Shown: positions 15,604 through 23,924 of the stretch, in pieces | Layout: each line of letters starts with the position of its first letter | How positions within the stretch are numbered: the first letter of the stretch is position 1 | From: CAYRFE01 sp964423645 [NCBI: uncultured bacterium] | Lineage (GTDB): Bacteria > Macinerneyibacteriota > Macinerneyibacteria > Macinerneyibacteriales | Assembly: GCA_964423645.1 (NCBI GenBank) | Contig: CAYRFE010000018.1 | Coordinates: forward strand, 9,480 to 73,479 | Length of the DNA stretch: 64,000 nucleotides | Reading direction: 5' to 3' | Notes under the pieces: model-generated | Seen by the model: the letters and a program-made list of their open reading frames with translations, nothing else | Told to the model about the DNA's origin: nothing | Database searches by the model: none | Translations under genes and position numbers: made by a program

Positions 15604-17295
15604 TTATTCGTTGTCAGTAGCCGGCGCGTCTTTTTTTGCACGCGGTGTTTTTTTCTTAGCACCTTCGGCAACTTGATTGACAGCTTCGACCGCGACATTG
15701 GTCTCGTCTTCTTTTGCTGCTTTCAGACTAAAATCAACTTTACGTTCTTTTTTAAGAATTTTTATGATCTTAACTGATATTTCGTCACCAATATTGACGA
15801 TGTCTTCAATTTTTTCAACACGATCTTCATCGAGCTGTGATATGGCAAGAAATCCTTCAACACCGTTTTCCATTTTACAAATTGCATTGCTTTTTGTAAT
15901 ACGGATGACCTTAACCATTACGGTATCACCGATGTTGTGTTTCGTCTCCATAGCATCCCACGGATCAGGAAGCAATTGTTTCATACCGAGAGAAATTTTT
16001 CGTTCGGAAGGATTGAATTTTAAAATCTTCACTTCAATCTTCTGACCGTTTTTCACAATATCCTGCGGTTTTTCAATACGCTCCCACGCAATATCCGATA
16101 CATGAAGAAGTCCTTCTATACCGGTCTCAATTTCAATGAATGCACCGAAATCGGTCACATTTTTAACTTCACCGGTGATAACATCGCCTTCTTTGTATTT
16201 TTCAAGAACAAGTGTCCACGGATCTTCCTCAACCTGCTTCATACCAAGCGATATTTTACGGTTGTTTGTCTCCATCTTCAATATCTTAACTTTAATCACA
16301 TCGCCTTCCTTCACAATCTGCGAAGGATTTTTGATGCTTTTGTTCCATGACATTTCAGAAATGTGAACAAGACCCTCAACACCGGGAACGACCTCAACGA
16401 ATGCACCGTATTCAACAAGTGACACAATGCGACCGTCAATAATATCGCCCTCTTTGTATTTTTCGGTCACTGAATCCCACGGATTTGCTTCAAGTGCTTT
16501 CAGGCTCAATGAAATTTTATTATTCTTTTCATCAAAATCGAGCACTTTAACCGTTACGTCTTCTCCGACCTGCAATTTTTCCGAAGGATGAGAAACTTTA
16601 CCCCATGTAATATCATTCACATGAAGTAACCCGTCGATACCGCCGAGATCGATAAACGCACCGAAATCGGTTATGTTCTTAACCTTACCGCGTAAAATTG
16701 CACCGACGTGAATTTTATTATCAATATCTTCACGAGCTTTTTTAACGCGTTCTTCAAGAACAACACGACGTGACACCACAATATTGCGGCGTTTTTTGTT
16801 CATTTTCAAGATCTTGATATCGATCTTCTGCCCGACAAAGGCATCGAGATCTTTTACCATTTTGGTATCAATTTGAGAGGCCGGTAAAAACGCCGGTACA
16901 CCGATATTCACGATATATCCGCCTTTTACGCGTTTCTTCACAGTACCTTTGATAATCACGTTATCGCTCAAACATTTTTCCAGTTTTTCCCATGCTTCAA
17001 TAAAATCAGCTTTAATCTTTGACAGCTGAATTACCCCTTCATGGTCTTCAGTGGATTCAAGCACCACGCGGACGCTATCTCCGAGCTTCAGCGTTGCCGG
17101 ATCATCAAACTCGTCAAGGCTTACCGCTCCTTCCGCTTTGTATCCGATATCAATCAGCACTTCGTTCGGAAGAATCTTTACGATTGTTCCGTCAACAATC
17201 GTCCCATTGTGAAGAGTTTTAAATGATTCATTATACAACTCCTCAAAAGTTTTTTCGGTTTCGCCATCAATGTCCCGGTTCAATTCATCGTTCAT
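15604..17295 (-). CDS. rpsA: Small ribosomal subunit protein bS1
   Basis: A 563-residue protein with six S1/OB-fold RNA-binding repeats (roughly 31-96, 110-173, 198-266, 283-351, 368-436, 453-520), best conserved in repeats 3-5 (ITDFGAFIDLGGIDGLLHV, LVEYGAFVEVVPGVEGLVHI, VTDFGAFIEIETGIEGLLHV). The tail is Lys/Ala-rich. The six-domain layout is that of Gram-negative bS1, which recruits mRNA to the 30S subunit. ATG overlaps the ispH stop by 4 nt. The cmk-plsC-ispH-rpsA order is known from several phyla. Confidence 0.96.
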   Translation of the reverse strand: MNDELNRDIDGETEKTFEELYNESFKTLHNGTIVDGTIVKILPNEVLIDIGYKAEGAVSLDEFDDPATLKLGDSVRVVLESTEDHEGVIQLSKIKADFIEAWEKLEKCLSDNVIIKGTVKKRVKGGYIVNIGVPAFLPASQIDTKMVKDLDAFVGQKIDIKILKMNKKRRNIVVSRRVVLEERVKKAREDIDNKIHVGAILRGKVKNITDFGAFIDLGGIDGLLHVNDITWGKVSHPSEKLQVGEDVTVKVLDFDEKNNKISLSLKALEANPWDSVTEKYKEGDIIDGRIVSLVEYGAFVEVVPGVEGLVHISEMSWNKSIKNPSQIVKEGDVIKVKILKMETNNRKISLGMKQVEEDPWTLVLEKYKEGDVITGEVKNVTDFGAFIEIETGIEGLLHVSDIAWERIEKPQDIVKNGQKIEVKILKFNPSERKISLGMKQLLPDPWDAMETKHNIGDTVMVKVIRITKSNAICKMENGVEGFLAISQLDEDRVEKIEDIVNIGDEISVKIIKILKKERKVDFSLKAAKEDETNVAVEAVNQVAEGAKKKTPRAKKDAPATDNE

Positions 17296-18143
17296 ACCGT
17301 ATTACCCCCCATATGAATTTTTTTTAGGAACGCTGTCACATTCTGAATGATGAAATCAGGTGTGGACGCTCCTGCGGTTATACCCACCGCATTATATCGC
17401 ATCAGTTCTAAAGAATCAAGCTCTTTTTCTGATTCAATGTGCGCTGATGGAACTTTTTTTGATACTAATTCAAATAATTTCCGAGTATTGGCACTATTTT
17501 TCCCGCCGACCACGATCATAAACTCCACTGTCTCGGCCAGAGCAAGCGCATCATTCTGTCGTAAATGTGTTGCATCACATATGGTATTGAACAATAATAC
17601 CTCGGTTACTTGCGCTGCAGCACGTGCACACAGCTCGGTAAACGGCTCTTTATTACGCGTTGTTTGCGATACAATCCCAACCTTTTTTGTCTGGAACACC
17701 GCATCGTCGGCATGAGCGACGACCGTTCCTTTATAATCGGTATAACTGAGTATCGCTTGAACTTCAGGATGATCATGTTCACCGAAAATGAACACCTCAT
17801 ACCCTTGTTCATATAAATATTGCGCCTTTTTTTGAGCATTTTTAACAAACGGGCATGTCGCATCGATCACTGCAGCACCACGTTGGCGCAATTCCGATTC
17901 AAGCTCTTTTGCGATTCCGTGAGAACGAACGATAATCACGTCACCCGATTCAATATCATGAACATGCTCAGTGCTCACGATACCTTTTAATGCCAGATCC
18001 TCAACAACCTGGGGATTGTGAATAAGCGGTCCCCATGTAAATATTTTTCTTCCGGTATGATTGGCAAGCGCTTCCTCGGCAAGTTTTAATGCACGTTCAA
18101 CACCAAAACACACACCCGAATAACGCGACACGATCACTTTCAT
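17292..18143 (-). CDS. ispH: 4-hydroxy-3-methylbut-2-enyl diphosphate reductase
   Basis: A 283-residue Fe-S enzyme for the last step of the MEP isoprenoid pathway, making IPP and DMAPP. The three cluster cysteines are visible: SGVCFGVERAL (Cys12), DATCPFVK and NTICDATHLRQ; GEHDHPEVQ supplies a conserved substrate-binding His. Overlaps plsC and rpsA by 4 nt on each side. Being linked in frame to rpsA, its expression is tied to ribosome synthesis. Confidence 0.96.
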   Translation of the reverse strand: MKVIVSRYSGVCFGVERALKLAEEALANHTGRKIFTWGPLIHNPQVVEDLALKGIVSTEHVHDIESGDVIIVRSHGIAKELESELRQRGAAVIDATCPFVKNAQKKAQYLYEQGYEVFIFGEHDHPEVQAILSYTDYKGTVVAHADDAVFQTKKVGIVSQTTRNKEPFTELCARAAAQVTEVLLFNTICDATHLRQNDALALAETVEFMIVVGGKNSANTRKLFELVSKKVPSAHIESEKELDSLELMRYNAVGITAGASTPDFIIQNVTAFLKKIHMGGNTV

Positions 18144-18772
18144 AACGCTTGCACCTGTCGCATAATATAATCAGCCATTGCTTGTGATGATTCTTTTGTT
18201 GTTGTACCCCACGAGTAATTCGGATTGATACAATACGGATATCCATAGACAAGATCGATCCGAGGTCGAGCAAATGAAAATAATTCTTTTTCGGCGATTC
18301 GCGTGCCCCGAAAACGCAGAGGTATGACCGGAGGATATCCTGCTTCGTGGAGAATAAGGCCGATACCCGGTTTCGCTCTGAGCATCTCATCGTTTTTTGA
18401 CCGTGTGCCTTCCGGGAAAATGACCATACTTGCACCGCGCTTCAAATGAGACATGACCTTTCGTATGGTTATTGCATCGAATCCACGACGTTCGAGCGGC
18501 ATTGAGCCAACCGCTCTTAATAACAAACCGAATGCAATATTCTTAAAAAGTTCCTTTTTCGCCATGAATCGCAAGGGAGTAAGAAGAAAAGCACCTGCCA
18601 AAGGCGGATCAAACGATGACTCATGGTTGGGGGTAATAATATACGGCCCTTTGAACGGGACTTTTTGTAAAAAGGTAACCCGTGTGCGAAAACGGCACCG
18701 AAAAAATACGACAAGCAGTGATTTGCAGAATAATGTAAATATAAAAAGAGCTATATCAGCGATCATAGTCAT
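18140..18772 (-). CDS. plsC: 1-acyl-sn-glycerol-3-phosphate acyltransferase
   Basis: A 210-residue membrane-associated acyltransferase making phosphatidic acid. The catalytic HX4D motif is NHESSFD, the acceptor-binding motif is FPEGTRS, and VIPLRFRGT follows. One hydrophobic N-terminal segment (DIALFIFTLFCKSLLVVFF) anchors it. The longer frame would overlap cmk by 116 nt; the ATG pair at 18772/18766, overlapping the cmk end by 17 or 11 nt, is the sensible start, with translation coupled to cmk. Confidence 0.9.
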   Translation of the reverse strand: MTMIADIALFIFTLFCKSLLVVFFRCRFRTRVTFLQKVPFKGPYIITPNHESSFDPPLAGAFLLTPLRFMAKKELFKNIAFGLLLRAVGSMPLERRGFDAITIRKVMSHLKRGASMVIFPEGTRSKNDEMLRAKPGIGLILHEAGYPPVIPLRFRGTRIAEKELFSFARPRIDLVYGYPYCINPNYSWGTTTKESSQAMADYIMRQVQAL

Positions 18773-19412
18773 CAATAATACGAAGAAGTTCATCGAGCAC
18801 ATGAGCACGATCCATTTCAGACGTGTCGATAACAATCGCTCCGGGAGGAATGCACAACGCACCCCATGCACGATGCATGTCCTTATGGTCCCTCATTTCA
18901 ATCTCCTGCTTTATCACCGTATAATCAACAGGTATGTTTTTCGCGATCAACTCATCGTAACGCCGCTGTGCGCGTATTTCTACGGATGCGTCAAAATATA
19001 ATTTGATATCGGCATAGGGGAAAACGACTGTGCCGGTATCACGTCCGTCTACAATGAGACGCTTGCCGTTACCGTATTCCTGCTGTTTGACGACCAACAG
19101 TTTTCGTACGTCCATGATCTGGGCAATACGACTCACTTCCTTATCGATCTCCGGTGTACGGATAACGGATGTGATGTCTTCTCCGTCAAGTGTGAATCGG
19201 TATGAATGCGTATCTTTAATGATATGAAAATCAAGGTCAGCTGCGGCTTTTTCAGCCGATATATTCATTTTTAGACCTTTGTATGCGACTGCACGATACA
19301 TAGCCCCCGTATCGAGATAGACGAGTTCTCGTGCTTCTGCCGCCATTCGTGCGATCGTGCTTTTTCCGGAACCTGCCGGCCCGTCAATAGTGATGATGAT
19401 TTCTTTTTTCAT
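18756..19412 (-). CDS. cmk: Cytidylate kinase
   Basis: A 218-residue CMP/dCMP kinase. The P-loop IDGPAGSGKSTIARMAAE is near the N-terminus, followed by YLDTGAMYRAVAYKG and VDGRDTGTVVFPYADIKLYFDASVEIRAQRR. First gene of cmk-plsC-ispH-rpsA. ATG 19412 matches the usual N-terminus; it lies 6 nt after a -10 box, so an upstream ATG at 19427 would fall in the promoter. Confidence 0.95.
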   Translation of the reverse strand: MKKEIIITIDGPAGSGKSTIARMAAEARELVYLDTGAMYRAVAYKGLKMNISAEKAAADLDFHIIKDTHSYRFTLDGEDITSVIRTPEIDKEVSRIAQIMDVRKLLVVKQQEYGNGKRLIVDGRDTGTVVFPYADIKLYFDASVEIRAQRRYDELIAKNIPVDYTVIKQEIEMRDHKDMHRAWGALCIPPGAIVIDTSEMDRAHVLDELLRIIDDYDR

Positions 19413-19418
19413 GGGCTC

Positions 19419-19447
19419 ATCATACATCAATCAACGCTTGTTGACAA
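19419..19447 (-). promoter_or_regulatory. Promoter of cmk-plsC-ispH-rpsA, predicting a leaderless mRNA
   Basis: TTGTCA (19442-19447), a 17-nt spacer and TATGAT (19419-19424) on the minus strand, then 6 nt to the cmk ATG. There is no Shine-Dalgarno site. Confidence 0.6.
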
Positions 19448-19505
19448 GAAAAAATCGATTTGATCCATTCGGCCGATCGAGGATAATTTTTTTTGTTTTT
19501 TTTTC

Positions 19506-19534
19506 TTGACAAAATCATCATTATTGGGTATAAC
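19506..19534 (+). promoter_or_regulatory. Promoter of tRNA-Asn
   Basis: TTGACA (19506-19511), a 17-nt spacer and TATAAC (19529-19534). Transcription would start near 19541, 13 nt before the mature tRNA 5' end. Confidence 0.75.
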
Positions 19535-19553
19535 CGTGTGTCACGTATGATAC

Positions 19554-19625
19554 TCCTCCGTAGCTCAACGGTAGAGCAACCGGCTGTTAACCGGTTGGTT
19601 ACTGGTTCGAATCCGGTCGGGGGAG
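19554..19625 (+). tRNA. tRNA-Asn (anticodon GUU)
   Basis: A 72-nt cloverleaf: acceptor TCCTCCG with CGGGGGA, D stem GCTC/GAGC, anticodon stem ACCGG/CCGGT around CTGTTAA (anticodon GTT), T arm ACTGG-TTCGAAT-CCGGT, discriminator G, as expected for tRNA-Asn. CCA is not encoded. A run of T follows at once and may help terminate transcription. Confidence 0.95.
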
Positions 19626-19779
19626 TTTTTTAAAACACTGTCATTATTTGATCGTATATCTTTCTTTTCTGCTTGTTGTGCCCCTTCCTCTGTCTCATCA
19701 CACATGGTGCACGATACGACAAAATCAACCGCATATTTTCCTTTTTTCACACTATCTTCTTTTCTTTTTTTACTCACCC

Positions 19780-19788
19780 TGCTATACT
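19780..19788 (+). promoter_or_regulatory. Extended -10 promoter for ddl
   Basis: TGCTATACT with the -10 at 19783-19788, 23 nt before the ddl ATG. The -35 region is T-rich without a clear match. The same TGCTATACT string is used before the diguanylate cyclase gene and the B12 radical SAM gene. Confidence 0.5.
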
Positions 19789-19811
19789 CTTTTCAAAAGG
19801 ACGGTGTAATT

Positions 19812-20783
19812 ATGAATATAGCTCTGTTATGCGGCGGGTATTCTGCAGAACGAGAAATTTCTCTCAAAAGCGCTGAAAGCGTCTTTGAAGCAATTAAAAA
19901 TGATCATACTCTTTTTTGTATTGATACTGCACGTTTTGAAGTATTCAGTGATTTCTCGGCTCAAAAAACACTTCCTGTAGTGCCGCGTTCTCTTCAAGGA
20001 ACTCAAGACCTTTTATCTCTTTTTTCACGTCATAACATCAATTTTGCCCTGATTATGCTACATGGAGGAGACGGCGAAGATGGTCATATACAGGCATTAT
20101 GCGAAATATCAGGGATTGCCTATTCCGGTACCGACATGCGCTCGTCTGTTGTCGGAATGGATAAAGTACTGACCAAATATATCATGGACTACCACGGTAT
20201 ACCGACACCTCATTGGGCTTTTGTGACGAAGGGAGAAACCCTCGCCGAAATCGGCAATTTTACGTATCCATTAATTGTCAAGCCTTCACGTGAAGGATCA
20301 ACTGTTGGCCTTACGAAAGTAGACTCTCCCGAAAAACTGCAGGATGCGGTAGATACCGCGCATACATACGATACGATCGCACTCATCGAAGAATATATTC
20401 CAGGCAGAGAATTTACCGTGACCGTCATGAACAGTATCGCATACCCAATCGTTGAAGTATGCCCGAAAAGCGGATTTTACGATTATGAGCATAAATACAC
20501 GAAAGGGAAAAGTGAATATAGCTGCCCTGCGGAACTTGATGAATTTATCGCACGATCGATCACGATGGATACCCTTGACCTGTATCGACTTATGAACCTC
20601 ACCGGTGTGGTACGATTTGATGTTCGTATGACCGATGATGAAGATTATTTCTTTTTGGAAGCCAATACCTTACCGGGTATGACACAATTAAGTCTTGTGC
20701 CGATGTCCTTTCAAGCAAAAGGAAAATCGTATCGTGATCTGATATTGGCGATAATTGACGACGGAATGTCGCGAAAGGTGTAA
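19812..20783 (+). CDS. ddl: D-alanine--D-alanine ligase
   Basis: A 323-residue ATP-grasp ligase for the peptidoglycan dipeptide. It begins MNIALLCGGYSAEREISLKSA (typical GGxSxEREVSLxSA), continues with ALIMLHGGDGEDGHIQALCE, GSTVGL (phosphate loop), ALIEEYIPGREFTV, VVRFDVRM and FFLEANTLPGMT (Mg-binding Glu and Asn). The longer open frame upstream runs across the promoter; ATG 19812 has AAAAGGA upstream. trmL follows after 3 nt. Confidence 0.95.
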   Translation: MNIALLCGGYSAEREISLKSAESVFEAIKNDHTLFCIDTARFEVFSDFSAQKTLPVVPRSLQGTQDLLSLFSRHNINFALIMLHGGDGEDGHIQALCEISGIAYSGTDMRSSVVGMDKVLTKYIMDYHGIPTPHWAFVTKGETLAEIGNFTYPLIVKPSREGSTVGLTKVDSPEKLQDAVDTAHTYDTIALIEEYIPGREFTVTVMNSIAYPIVEVCPKSGFYDYEHKYTKGKSEYSCPAELDEFIARSITMDTLDLYRLMNLTGVVRFDVRMTDDEDYFFLEANTLPGMTQLSLVPMSFQAKGKSYRDLILAIIDDGMSRKV

Positions 20784-20786
20784 TTC

Positions 20787-21251
20787 ATGGATCCTTTTGT
20801 TTCTATCGTTTTAGTCGAACCTGAGATTCCGCCAAACACCGGTACAATAGGAAGACTGTGTGTCGCACTTGATATACCGCTTTACTTGGTCGGCACATTG
20901 GGTTTTGAGATCAATGACAAAACACTGCGTCGTGCAGGGCTGGACTACTGGGAGTATCTCACATGGGAACACATCGACAGTCTCGACGTGTTGCATGAGC
21001 GTTTCCCTGATGCACGTTTTTGGTATCTTACGAAAAAAACCGATACACCCTATTATGACGTTGATATTCGATACGGTGATTTTCTTGTGTTTGGCAAGGA
21101 AACAAAAGGTCTTCCTGAAGAACTGCTTGCGCAACATAAGGATACGGCTGTATGTATCCCCATGCGCGGCAAAACACGATCCATAAATCTCTCAAATGCG
21201 GTCTCTATTGTTGCATACGATGCATATAGACGAATCATAGCAAAAAACTGA
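20787..21251 (+). CDS. trmL: tRNA (cytidine/uridine-34-2'-O)-methyltransferase
   Basis: A 154-residue single-domain SPOUT methyltransferase. Motifs: IVLVEPEIPPNTGTIGRLCVAL at the N-terminus, DFLVFGKETKGLPEELL and CIPMRGKTRSINLSNAVSIVAYDA (trefoil knot, SAM binding). Known members 2'-O-methylate the wobble base of certain tRNA-Leu. It lies 3 nt after ddl and is followed by intergenic repeats and a convergent gene. Confidence 0.93.
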   Translation: MDPFVSIVLVEPEIPPNTGTIGRLCVALDIPLYLVGTLGFEINDKTLRRAGLDYWEYLTWEHIDSLDVLHERFPDARFWYLTKKTDTPYYDVDIRYGDFLVFGKETKGLPEELLAQHKDTAVCIPMRGKTRSINLSNAVSIVAYDAYRRIIAKN

Positions 21252-21318
21252 TCCGCTCCGTCTATGTGCTCAATGAAAATTATCTGCGATCGGAGACCTT
21301 TGAAAAATTATACTATGA

Positions 21319-21405
21319 GAGCTTTGCGAAACTACCATTTTTTAACTTTGTGCCCACACCAAACCATTGTTATATAATGGGAACTTCGTCCCCACACCCC
21401 TTTAA
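21319..21405 (+). repeat. Interspersed intergenic repeat GAGCTTTGCRAAACTA..., copy
   Basis: The start GAGCTTTGCGAAACTACC, the middle TTTGTGCCCACACC and the end TTATATAATGGGAACTTCG recur, reversed, at 23210-23320; the first part recurs at 29505-29555 and in degenerate form at 12868-12915. Here it lies between the convergent trmL and the radical SAM gene. Confidence 0.65.
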
Positions 21406-21459
21406 GAAAACTCTAAATGTAAAGCCGAAGTAAGTTTCAGGGAATTTGACCTGTTAAGA

Positions 21460-22542
21460 TCAAAGCGGCTTACAGCTGGTAAGTGTATAATCATTCCCGC
21501 GCAAATCGCCTTCCGTGATATGCGCCGCTTCTCTACAGCCCGCATCACATGAAAAGCGCGCACCGCATTCTTTGCAAAACACAGGACGATATTCTTTCAT
21601 GACAAAACGTTTCCAATACGGATGATCCTTACACGCTTCGATATCGTTCACCGACACCAATTCAACCTCTGAATGATTGCAGGTGCGTATAAAGCCCGAC
21701 GGACCTACAACAAAGAAATCTTTTGCGGCAGAACATGTCACGCCGACTTTAAGATTTTTTATTTCAAGATCATGAACAAGACACAACGGCACTTCCGTAC
21801 CGAGATGCCCCTGACGATTTGCTTCGACCAGCACGCGGTCGGCAATCAGCAATGCATCGCGAATCTGTTCGGAGGAAAGCAACAACTCATCCTTATGACG
21901 TAATCCCCGTCCGCCCGGTAAAAACCTGTTCATGAGCAATGTATCGGCTCCTGCAATAAGTGCTTCCGCAATTGTCTCATAGAGTTCAAAAAAGTTTTTC
22001 TGCGTCACCGTCACATTCACCGTGGTCGTAATACCGAGTTTTGACGCCTTACGAAAATTTTCCAGCACATGATCGGGAGAACCGCATTGAGTATGTGCCG
22101 CATAGGTTGTTAATCCCGGCAAGCTCATACTAAGATGCACGTGATACTTTTTGCACACATCCAACACATGATCGTCAATGAGTGTCCCATTTGATATAAG
22201 ATATATTTTCGGCGCAGTACGTGTGGACACAAGTTTATCGTCCACGGTCTCGATCAACTCGGCTTTGCACTGTGCCGTATGCGCGATAATCGATTCCCAT
22301 CCGTCTTTTAAAAGCGGTTCACCGCCGGTAAATGCGATATTACACACACCCATGTCGGTAAGCGTGGTGATGGTTGATTTCCATTCATCGGAAGTCAATT
22401 CTTTACCGCGCCGGATCTTCGGCACAGGCGCTTCCCACGGACATGAACAAAAAAGACAGGAGTGATTGCATTCGTAGGTCAATTCCAATGCCGCAGTGGC
22501 CGGCAAAAACGACGGCGCAAGCCGCGAAAAATCGTCATTCAT
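21460..22542 (-). CDS. Radical SAM/SPASM maturase-like enzyme
   Basis: A 360-residue enzyme with the radical SAM core motif CNHSCLFC (Cys25, 29, 32) and a complete C-terminal SPASM domain: CX12GX4C (from TCSAAKDFF to FIRTC), then CX2CX5CX3C (FCKECGARFSCDAGC) and a last Cys in TSCKPL. SPASM enzymes hold two extra [4Fe-4S] clusters and usually modify peptides or proteins (anSME, PqqE, AlbA/SCIFF types); some act on other substrates such as heme. The gene ends an apparent operon whose other products are three paralogous four-Cys membrane proteins; these are the obvious candidate partners or substrates. ATG 22542 follows the preceding stop by 10 nt; a longer frame would overlap it. Confidence 0.85.
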   Translation of the reverse strand: MNDDFSRLAPSFLPATAALELTYECNHSCLFCSCPWEAPVPKIRRGKELTSDEWKSTITTLTDMGVCNIAFTGGEPLLKDGWESIIAHTAQCKAELIETVDDKLVSTRTAPKIYLISNGTLIDDHVLDVCKKYHVHLSMSLPGLTTYAAHTQCGSPDHVLENFRKASKLGITTTVNVTVTQKNFFELYETIAEALIAGADTLLMNRFLPGGRGLRHKDELLLSSEQIRDALLIADRVLVEANRQGHLGTEVPLCLVHDLEIKNLKVGVTCSAAKDFFVVGPSGFIRTCNHSEVELVSVNDIEACKDHPYWKRFVMKEYRPVFCKECGARFSCDAGCREAAHITEGDLRGNDYTLTSCKPL

Positions 22543-22552
22543 AGCGTTATTC

Positions 22553-23155
22553 TCATTTCGTGATGGTGATTCCGAGAAGTTGCTCAAGTCGCGGTATACA
22601 ATCTTTTAGTGCGGTCTCTGCATCGAATTCATCTTTATAACGGTCTTTCCCAGATAAAAAGTCATGCATAATTGTAATATCTCTGACGGTTATCCCCTTG
22701 ACACGATGCGAACGATCGGAATAGAGAACCGTCATGATCAGCTGAGGATCCTTTACGGTCGGTGAACATTTTTTGCAAAATTCGGTTTCATCGATGACCA
22801 CTGAAATTGACGGCATTGACTCCGCCAATGATCGGATCGCAGGTAATTGATATTCGATGAACTCCACCATTTCAGTAGTATAGATCGTTTTCGAACCGTC
22901 TTTCGAGCACACATACTCGACGCGCTCCGGCGGCATCGCCATATCGTAACACATTGCCCCGCGGATCTCGATATCATTCGGAACCGATTTCATCGAAAGT
23001 ATTTTCAGTTTTGAGCGAATTTCTTCAGACGATAATCGTTTCATGGGTTTCACCTGTACCTTTTTCTGTGTATCTGCGTGTTTCTGTACTGCATGAACGG
23101 TGCCGACAAATGAAACCGCGCCGATGATGACAAGAATAATGATATACCAGTGCAT
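22553..23155 (-). CDS. Membrane-anchored four-cysteine protein A (GAMCY family)
   Basis: A 200-residue protein I cannot place in a known family. Residues 1-23 form a single N-terminal membrane segment or uncleaved signal; 24-45 are a charged linker. The soluble domain starts SSEEIRSKLKIL and shows GAMCYDMAMPPERVEYVCSKDG (Cys69, Cys83), then IDETEFCKKC (Cys127, Cys130), PQLIMTVLYSD, IMHDFLSGKD and a C-terminal IPRLEQLLG. All these motifs are shared with proteins B and C. The two single Cys plus CxxC could bind a metal, most simply zinc, or be thiol sites. Not a c-type heme motif, since His does not follow CxxC. 10 nt upstream of the SPASM enzyme. Confidence 0.75.
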   Translation of the reverse strand: MHWYIIILVIIGAVSFVGTVHAVQKHADTQKKVQVKPMKRLSSEEIRSKLKILSMKSVPNDIEIRGAMCYDMAMPPERVEYVCSKDGSKTIYTTEMVEFIEYQLPAIRSLAESMPSISVVIDETEFCKKCSPTVKDPQLIMTVLYSDRSHRVKGITVRDITIMHDFLSGKDRYKDEFDAETALKDCIPRLEQLLGITITK

Positions 23156-23209
23156 ACTATACGACCTTTGTAAAAATCATAATTTCCCGTGTTTTTCTAC
23201 ATTTAATAC

Positions 23210-23320
23210 TGGGGTATGGGGACGAAGTCCCCATTATATAATAATGTAAGCCCCTCCCGATTTTCACGGGAGGGGTATGGGGTGGGCACAATTCACACGA
23301 AAACCGATTTTGCAAAGCTC
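23210..23320 (-). repeat. Interspersed intergenic repeat copy with two hairpins, inside the four-Cys operon
   Basis: Reverse-oriented copy of the repeat at 21319-21405. It carries two perfect stem-loops: CCCCTCCCG/CGGGAGGGG (23251-23259 with 23267-23275) and ATGGGGAC/GTCCCCAT (23216-23223 with 23227-23234). It separates genes B and A in an otherwise tight operon and could attenuate or process the transcript. Confidence 0.7.
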
Positions 23321-23323
23321 TCA

Positions 23324-23923
23324 TTATTGCAGTTTCACTCCGAGTAATTCTTCAAGACGCGGTATGTAGTCTTTCAGCGGAGTCTCGGCATCATATTCGT
23401 TGGTAAAACGATCTTTTCCCGAAAGAAAATCATGCATAAGTTGTAAATCGCGATCTGTTATGCCTTTTACGGTGTGCGTACGATCGGTATAATGCACTGT
23501 CATGATGATCTGAGGGTTCGTGACCTTTGGAGAACATTTTTTACAAAACTCGGATTCATCAATGGTCACGGTAACTGACGGCATGTTTTCCGCTAGCGCA
23601 CGTATACGAGGAAGGTCATATTGTATAAAATGCACGTATTGCTGTTTATACAGCGTTTTCGATCCGTCTTTCGGGCAGATGTAATCAACACGTTCAGGCG
23701 GCATCGCGACTTTATAACACATCGCTCCGATCGTCGCCAGATCTTTCGGCGGTTTTTTCATGGCAAGCATTTTCAATTGGGAAAGAATTTCTTCCGAGTT
23801 CATGCGTTTCATAGGTTTCTCCTGTGGCGTTTTGACAACTTCCGGCTTCTTTTGCGCCGCATGCAATCCTGTGACCACACTTACACCAAAAACCGCAATC
23901 ACGATCGCAATGATCCATTCCAT
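23324..23923 (-). CDS. Membrane-anchored four-cysteine protein B (GAMCY family)
   Basis: A 199-residue paralogue of protein A, very similar along its length. One N-terminal membrane segment (about 1-23) is followed by SEEILSQLKMLAMK, GAMCYKVAMPPERVDYICPKDG, IDESEFCKKCSPKV, PQIIMTVHYTDR, LMHDFLSGKDRF and YIPRLEELLG. All four cysteines are kept. It starts one base after the stop of gene C, a sign of tight co-translation. Function unknown. Confidence 0.75.
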   Translation of the reverse strand: MEWIIAIVIAVFGVSVVTGLHAAQKKPEVVKTPQEKPMKRMNSEEILSQLKMLAMKKPPKDLATIGAMCYKVAMPPERVDYICPKDGSKTLYKQQYVHFIQYDLPRIRALAENMPSVTVTIDESEFCKKCSPKVTNPQIIMTVHYTDRTHTVKGITDRDLQLMHDFLSGKDRFTNEYDAETPLKDYIPRLEELLGVKLQ

Positions 23924-23924
23924 A

